Source of the DNA: Papaver somniferum
Taxonomy: Eukaryota; Streptophyta; Magnoliopsida; Ranunculales; Papaveraceae
Direction: 5' to 3'
DNA: 64,000 nt
Assembly: GCF_003573695.1 (NCBI RefSeq)
Contig: NC_039365.1
Span: forward strand, 130,473,466 to 130,537,465
The first letter of the stretch is position 1. Each line of letters opens with the position of its first letter. Positions 58,829 to 64,000 of this stretch are shown in pieces. The position numbers and the translations under genes were made by a program. Below the pieces are notes generated by a model. It was given only the letters and a program-made list of their open reading frames with translations, had not been told where the DNA came from and made no database searches.

Positions 58829-59483
58829 GATGTATATATTCAGAAAAAAAAAAAAAAAAAAAAAAATCAGAAAAATACAAAAAAATCAAGTATTTATCAA
58901 TTCCATCATCTCTTGTTCCAAAAATAAAAGAGATAGTCAATGTAAATAAGAGTCATGTAAATAGTCATTTTGTTGTTTTTGTAATAAGCAAGGAGGGTGT
59001 ATGCCATTGATGTACAACGCGAGTAATTGTGAAATACCTCCAACTCATTCACAATTCTCGTAAAGTCCGGACAGCTAGCTAGATTTCGACCTCAGTTCTT
59101 AGCCTGAGAAACTATCTCTTGGTGATTAGTAGTCATAACTTCAGATCTTTCTTTACACATGTGTAGATACACTTTACACTCTTATCACATGTCTTATTTG
59201 TTATCAGTGCTAGGATTGTGCCTTCGATAGCTAGATTGACATCTCCATTTTGCTGTGAGCTTAACTGTTTTGCACATGTCACATTTGATGGAATCTGAGC
59301 TTATTTTGTCCTTAGGTTTTGTAGGCACACCTCTGGTAAACCTTCACGAGACTTCAACTCGTCCACTAGGGACACTTAGTGGTTTAAAAGGCTTAGTGCA
59401 TACGCTAAATGCATTCGAGAGACCAGCGACAGTGGTATAGTAGGATTTCCTTAGTTTTTTTTACTTGAGGACAAGTAAAATTC
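58054..59483 (+). other. Element F 3' non-coding region with poly(A) tracts
   Basis: No gene. It contains A-rich runs at about 58,349-58,410, 58,789-58,827 and 58,843-58,866, and a first PPT-like motif at 58,262-58,276. Confidence 0.5.
58262..58276 (+). other. Internal PPT-like motif of F
   Basis: TTGAGGACAA (58,242-58,251) followed by AGGTTTGGGGGTATAGAG repeats the arrangement found at the true PPT 1.2 kb downstream, but no LTR follows it. Confidence 0.5.
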
Positions 59484-59498
59484 AGGTTTGGGGGTATT
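59484..59498 (+). other. Element F polypurine tract
   Basis: AGGTTTGGGGGTATT directly precedes the 3' LTR start TGATGAGTGCC. TTGAGGACAAG lies about 10-20 nt upstream, as in E (CGAGGACTAG). Confidence 0.85.
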
Positions 59499-62044
59499 TG
59501 ATGAGTGCCAAATATTGATATTTATATCCCTTTTTGTTGGCATTTAACTCATCTTTTGTGCATTAATTCTACATTTTATCCCATATTCTGTATTTTCATT
59601 GTTTTCAAGAATAAATAAAATTTTAATAATTATTTTTCTTACTTAACTTTGCATTTTTAGGTAACAAATAAAATCTGGATGAAGTGCGGAGCAAAAAGAG
59701 CAGAAAAGTAGTGAAAAGCCGGGAGGAATTACGCAAGGAAGCCGCGAAGAATGTTGCGCACAAGACCAAAAAGCTAGGAATGGGCTCAAGAAGGAAGAAT
59801 TGTTCTTAAAGAAGATATGGGCTTGGCATACCCAAGGCCCAAAACCCTTACCCAAATCCATTTCCTTTATCCATACCCATTTCCATGAGAGCCGTCAGAT
59901 TGGATCCATCTTGTCATCCAACGGTCACCTCATCATTGTGCATCAAATCCCGATGATTCCGCCCAACACTACAGCACCTAACCTAATCTAGCACCGTTGA
60001 CTTCGTTGTGTTCCACATCCAACGGTCGCTACAAACTGCTTCTCTCTTAGCCGTCCGATCTACCTACCATCTCCATATCCAGCGGCTCAGCTCGCCAAAC
60101 ATCGAACCAGATGCTCCCGCTTCACACCCTAGCACCGCATCCTATTATCCACCCAAACAACCCATCGCCCCAAAACTTCATCTCCTTCACCCGACAGTTG
60201 CAGAGCTCTGCAACTCCACCACCTCCCCTCTCTGCCGCTGTCACTTCCGTCACCACCACCAGTTCCATCACTGCCACTACTATCTCTTCACCGACAACAC
60301 CCCCATATCCCTAGCCTAGTTATTTTCTTCATCTCACAACCTCTGAAACCCTAGGTTTTGGGGTGAGTAAAATAACTCGAAATTAGGGGACAATAGGAGC
60401 AGAGGAAGAGCATCAAGGACTAGAGGAGGCATGGGTCGAGCAGATTTTGGGAGTTTGTAAGTTAAATTTTGTTTAATTTAAGAAAACCCTAATTTGTAAT
60501 TTGGGGGAAACCCTAATTTTATTGTCTGGGTATAAATTGAGGGTTGGGTATCACTGTTAAAACTTGTTCTTGGACTAGCCAAGTTTCCACCCAATTTGGG
60601 TTAGGTTAATTCCAATGTTAAATTGCACTGTTAGTTTTTGATGCTCCTGTTAACTTTCATTGCCCCTGTTAGTTGCATTTTCACTCTTAATTGCATTTGT
60701 TGTTATGTTAGTTTGCAATGTTATGTTAGTTTACTCACTGTTAATCACTGTTATGCTCAATGTTAGTTTGCCTTGTTACTCACTGTTACTCACTGTTATG
60801 CTGTTTGTCATGTTCTAAACTATCATGCTAGGGACTTGATGAATCTCTAATGTCTTATTGTGTAGTATATTGATCACACTGCTCTAGAAGGCTAAACAAG
60901 TTTAGGAAAAACTTGAACTTAGCTCATCATCACCTCACTTTCACAATGTATGCCAAGTATGCTTTGTAGTTAGGTTCATGAGCTGCTGATAAGCTGCAAC
61001 TCAAGCTGAATTCATAATCCCTTGACTAGTTGTGCTGTAGAAAGACAATTAGTGCTTTGGAAATAATACCATAGTTGTGTTTAACTTTCTATAGGAGAAT
61101 ACACAGTAAAAATTAGAGTGAATTCAACCCCTAGTTCCCTGTCATCCACAATTCCATCATCAACTGTTAGCTTTGTTCTTGCTTTGTTTTGCTTTTGCCT
61201 TGATTGTTTCTTCCATGCCCTGCAACTCTGTTGCTTTTCTGCATTTTCTATTGCTGCATTTCTGCTTCCCCTGCTGCCAAGCTGCAGCTTCTACTGCATT
61301 CCTGCTTCCCCTGCTGCCACTTCTGCTGCACTGTTGCTGTAGCTGCTGAACTGCTTGTGCAGTCTTGCTGTTGCTGCTTGTTTTGTGTGCTGCAGACTTC
61401 TTTCTTTGCACTGCTTGTGCAGCTGCCCTGCCAAGCTGCTGCCACTCCTTGCCCTGTAGCTGCTGTTGGTGCCTGCTGCTCTGCCAAGTTGCTGCTGCTG
61501 CCCCTTCTTCTCCTGCAGCCAAGCCAATTCTCCTGCATCTGAGCCTCTGCAGCTGCTGCTGCCAATTCACTTCTGTGGCTCTCGCACTCCTGCTGCTTGC
61601 TTTGCTCTCCATTTACTAAGCCCAACCATCTGAGCCCAACTCACAGTTCACTTCCAAAAGCCCAGAGCACAATTTGAGCCCAACTGTAAGACCAAGGCCA
61701 AAGCCTAGTGAAATGTTAAGCCCAATTCATAGTGAACTGTTGAGCCCAAAGCTCAAATCAGTTTACTGAAACCAAAGCCCATATTCCACATTTCTGAGCC
61801 CAAGCTCAGTTCATTTTATTGTGAACAAACCCAATAGTACATTAAGCCCAACAATTCCAAAAGGCTTCTAAGCCCAAAGCAAAAAACTAGAAACCCAATT
61901 AGCTAAAACACTTCCGAAACACACCCGATCTCTGTGGATCGACCCGTACTTGCACGAGCTACAACTGACGACCGTGCACTTGCGGTATTACTGTAGGCCC
62001 GTTTCCATCGCATCAAATTTATATACACATTTCCGGGTCCACCA
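59499..62044 (+). mobile_element. Element F 3' LTR
   Basis: 2546 bp, TGATGAGTGCC...GGTCCACCA. It is nearly identical to the 5' LTR. Most differences are small indels, usually with the 5' LTR lacking a base of a homopolymer. Confidence 0.9.
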
Positions 62045-62063
62045 GTCGGCGGCGCCAAAAAAT
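62045..62063 (-). other. Element E primer binding site, with F's right TSD
   Basis: Reading the minus strand out of E's 5' LTR gives TTTTTTGGCGCCGCCGAC, the start of a TGGCGCCG-type PBS. GTCGG (62,045-62,049) is the duplicated target of F, so F cut E within or immediately next to the PBS. Confidence 0.75.
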
Positions 62064-63640
62064 TGATGTGATTTGTAGATAGTGGTAAAAGTGGTTCGAT
62101 TCTCAGACTTGTGAAGGATATTAATTAGACTTAAATTCTAATATTATAATAGAAAACTCACTAAAAATTACAGCAAACTCAATCAAAGATGATATCAATA
62201 CTAAAAGAAACACTGAGGCTAAGATTCCACTATTTTCCAAGTTCAAAGTGATTAAACCAATACTTATATTTATGCAATTTTCTCGTTTAATTTGATTCTA
62301 AAATATTGCAACAAGTAGATTTTCAAAAGTAGTAATTGTAAATACCAAGTATGAAGCATCAAAAGTCTTAAAACTAAGCATACTCCATCAAAATAGATCA
62401 CAATCACTCAAATAAAAATCATATTTAACAATAGTTCAAAGCAAATAATCATATAATTATTGCAAATAAAAAGATAAAATAGAATTTACCACTTTTTGTT
62501 GGAAAAATACCTTCCTCTATCGCCTCAGCAATGGGGTTTAGCTCCTCATATTAATCATGATCTCAAAATATGTGTTTGTTGCTCAAAAGATGATTAAAAG
62601 AGTGAAAAGTAATAACACAGACTGTTTGCAACAGTGTATTGGTGTTGCAAAACAGCTGTTACAATGGAACTGTTACAGAAAACTGTTGTAATTACTGTTG
62701 CTTTGTCGCTGATTTTAAGACCCTAGAATACGACTGCCCTGCCCAACTTAATGTTCTTCAGCTGTTAAACAATGACACTGTTCTGCGACTGTTTCCCGTG
62801 CGTCAATGTTCTTCGCGTTCTTCCTCTTCAGCAGCAGCAGCAGCAGAAACAGAGTTTGGTAAAGCTCTTATTTATTCTTCTCTGGCTCTCCTTAGGTTCC
62901 CAAACTCTCGACACCTCTTCTATATAACCCAAGACATCTACTTATATCAAAAACACCGATTAAATCTCTCCCAAATCTTCCAAAATCTCTTTCCTTCTCT
63001 TCACGGCCAAGTTGCGGCAATTTCTTGTTTTAGAATTTCTACGTGTTTCTGAGCTTTCCTTTTTATTCTAAACCCTTCCTTAGATAGATACAAATCTTTG
63101 GGAAAGTTTACAGCACTTTAATCTCTCAAAAATTCCCTAAAACAGGTCACACACGTGACTTTCCATATTTTCTGTTGTGAGAAAAATCTGTCGATTGAGC
63201 CCAGTCTAATCGATTTAAACACCCATATCAGATTCCTAGACCCATAAGGAGTCTATCCTATGAAAATCAGAGGTTTAATCGACCTCAAACTCCTCCAAAT
63301 CACGATTGCCAAAACTGTTCTTCAGTGCACCTATTTTCCCGCCAAAACCTGGTTTTTGAAATGTTGAAGATGGTTGCCCCTTATCCAGGGTAGGGGTGCG
63401 ATTAGCAACTACCTGGAAATGGGATTCCCCTTAGTAATTAGGTTACCCCTTATCCAAAGTGAGAGTCCGAATAGCAAATGTCCTCCGGGTGCTTTCCGAC
63501 AACTTTTCGAGCCAACTTTTTCCAAAAATGTTTATTAGCCAAAAATACCTACAAATAAATAAAACACCATAATAAGTACAAAAATGAGCCCTAACAATAT
63601 ATAGAATCGGGACAAATCGGACACAAAAATGTGTCTATCA
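62064..63640 (-). mobile_element. Element E 5' LTR
   Basis: 1577 bp, TGATGTGATTTG...GTGTCTATCA, paired with 43,995-45,560. Its TATA region reads TATAAGTA (62,939-62,946) instead of TATAAATA. It is followed by the target duplication GCTGC and C's integrase. Confidence 0.9.
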
Positions 63641-64000
63641 GCTGCGTGTAAAACCAATGACCATAGGGTTGTGATTGAGTTCTTGAGAAATAATATACTC
63701 CGCGAGCTATAATTAGTGATGGTGGGTCGCACTTTTGTAATGGACCTTTTAGGATTTTGATGAAGAAATATGGTATTACACATAAGGTAGCTACCCCGTA
63801 TCATCCACAGACTAGTGGTCAGGTAGAAGTTTCCAATAGGGAGATAAAACGTATATTAGAGAAAACAGTTATTCCTAATCGGAAATACTGGTCGTCTAGG
63901 CTTACTGATGCCTTATGGGCTTACCGTACTGCGTTTAAGACCCCATTGGAATGTCACCTTATCGACTCGTGTATGGCAAGGCATGTCACTTACCTGTTGA
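63641..64000 (+). pseudogene. Element C integrase, continuation after the E insertion
   Basis: It starts with the duplicated GCTGC and continues C's integrase: [10 protein letters not shown], then [10 protein letters not shown] (catalytic Asp), [20 protein letters not shown] (catalytic Glu) and [20 protein letters not shown]. About 17 nt are missing after 63,700 relative to E's integrase (the RFRTP stretch). A further 1-nt loss near 63,947 shifts the frame. The element runs off the window. Confidence 0.85.

Larger units (their letters stand above)
53300..62044 (+). mobile_element. Element F: TR-GAG-type non-autonomous gypsy element
   Basis: Two 2.5-kb LTRs flank a 3.7-kb interior with a PBS, a gag ORF, a second decayed ORF and a PPT, but no protease, RT, RNase H or integrase. 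LTR retrotransposons with only gag are known in plants as TR-GAG elements and depend on proteins of autonomous relatives. The insertion is exact, with TSD GTCGG. The LTRs are nearly identical, so it is the youngest layer of the nest. Confidence 0.9.
43995..63640 (-). mobile_element. Athila-like gypsy element E, nested in C and host of F
   Basis: A minus-oriented element with its 5' LTR at 62,064-63,640, PBS next to 62,063, leader at 53,299-52,245, gag-pol at 52,244-46,775, PPT at 45,561-45,575 and 3' LTR at 43,995-45,560. The insertion is proven by TSD GCTGC and by the integrase frame of C on both sides. Element F (8.7 kb) sits between PBS and leader; without it E would be about 10.9 kb. The two LTRs differ by scattered substitutions and small indels, more than F's LTRs do. 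Confidence 0.9.

Noticed and set aside
58666..59010. Frames with poly-Lys or poly-Phe
   Set aside because: They come from poly(A) tracts in the F 3' region.
1..64000. tRNA or rRNA genes and organelle-derived inserts
   Set aside because: No cloverleaf with A/B boxes, rRNA core or plastid gene was recognised by eye; a tRNAscan-SE or organelle BLAST run would be decisive.

Overview
This is a stretch of nuclear chromosome from a flowering plant, most likely a eudicot. The evidence is AT-rich intergenic DNA, genes with many short GT-AG introns, a chloroplast-targeted gene with a transit peptide, plant-type Ty1/copia and Ty3/gypsy retrotransposons, a Stowaway-like MITE and F-box/FBD gene relics. 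Only two genes look functional. About four fifths of the window is transposable elements, many nested inside one another. I saw no rRNA, tRNA or CRISPR array.

Layout. 1-~6.9 kb: the 3' part of a Tat-lineage gypsy element (+ strand): integrase end, a long decayed multi-exon antisense ORF (1258-5289, - strand), a polypurine tract and a 3' LTR. ~7-12.8 kb: a relic F-box/LRR/FBD gene, then a near-perfect palindrome with arms of about 2.4 kb and an 8-nt spacer. Each arm carries the FBD exon, a C-terminal exon relic of unknown origin, a relic copia LTR and exons that look like the exocyst subunit EXO84. A 366-bp Stowaway-like MITE sits only in the left arm. 12,817-24,842: a Ty1/copia tandem (- strand) with the order LTR-internal-LTR-internal-LTR. 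It is flanked by a single 5-bp target duplication (AAAAT) and lies near the outer end of the right palindrome arm. 24.9-28.6 kb: gene and transposon relics (copia gag, NAM-associated/SANT-like, plant-mobile-domain-like).

29-37.5 kb is the genic island. It holds a DUF2854 (slr0575-like) chloroplast membrane protein gene (+, 9 exons) and, converging on it, a plant CDCA7-like gene (-, 12 exons; zf-4CXXC_R1 zinc finger plus a C-terminal DDT/WHIM-like region). All exon junctions of both genes can be followed. The CDCA7-like gene as given has two defects in the zinc-finger part: a 1-nt frameshift at an A9 run and an AT in place of the GT splice donor.

38.8-64 kb is a three-level nest of Athila-like gypsy elements. 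Element C (+, 5'-truncated) is split in its integrase by element E (-, 43,995-63,640, TSD GCTGC). E is in turn split beside its primer binding site by element F (+, 53,300-62,044, TSD GTCGG). F has 2.5-kb LTRs, a gag-like ORF and no pol, so it is a TR-GAG-type non-autonomous element. E and F share their polypurine-tract/LTR-start module, so E-like elements may mobilise F.

The most unusual objects are the gene-fragment palindrome, whose transcript would fold into a 2.4-kb hairpin (a candidate siRNA source against EXO84-like and FBD genes), and the antisense ORF. Many frameshifts in repeated copies are 1-3-nt deletions relative to their sister copies, often in homopolymers. Some apparent gene breaks may therefore be consensus errors.
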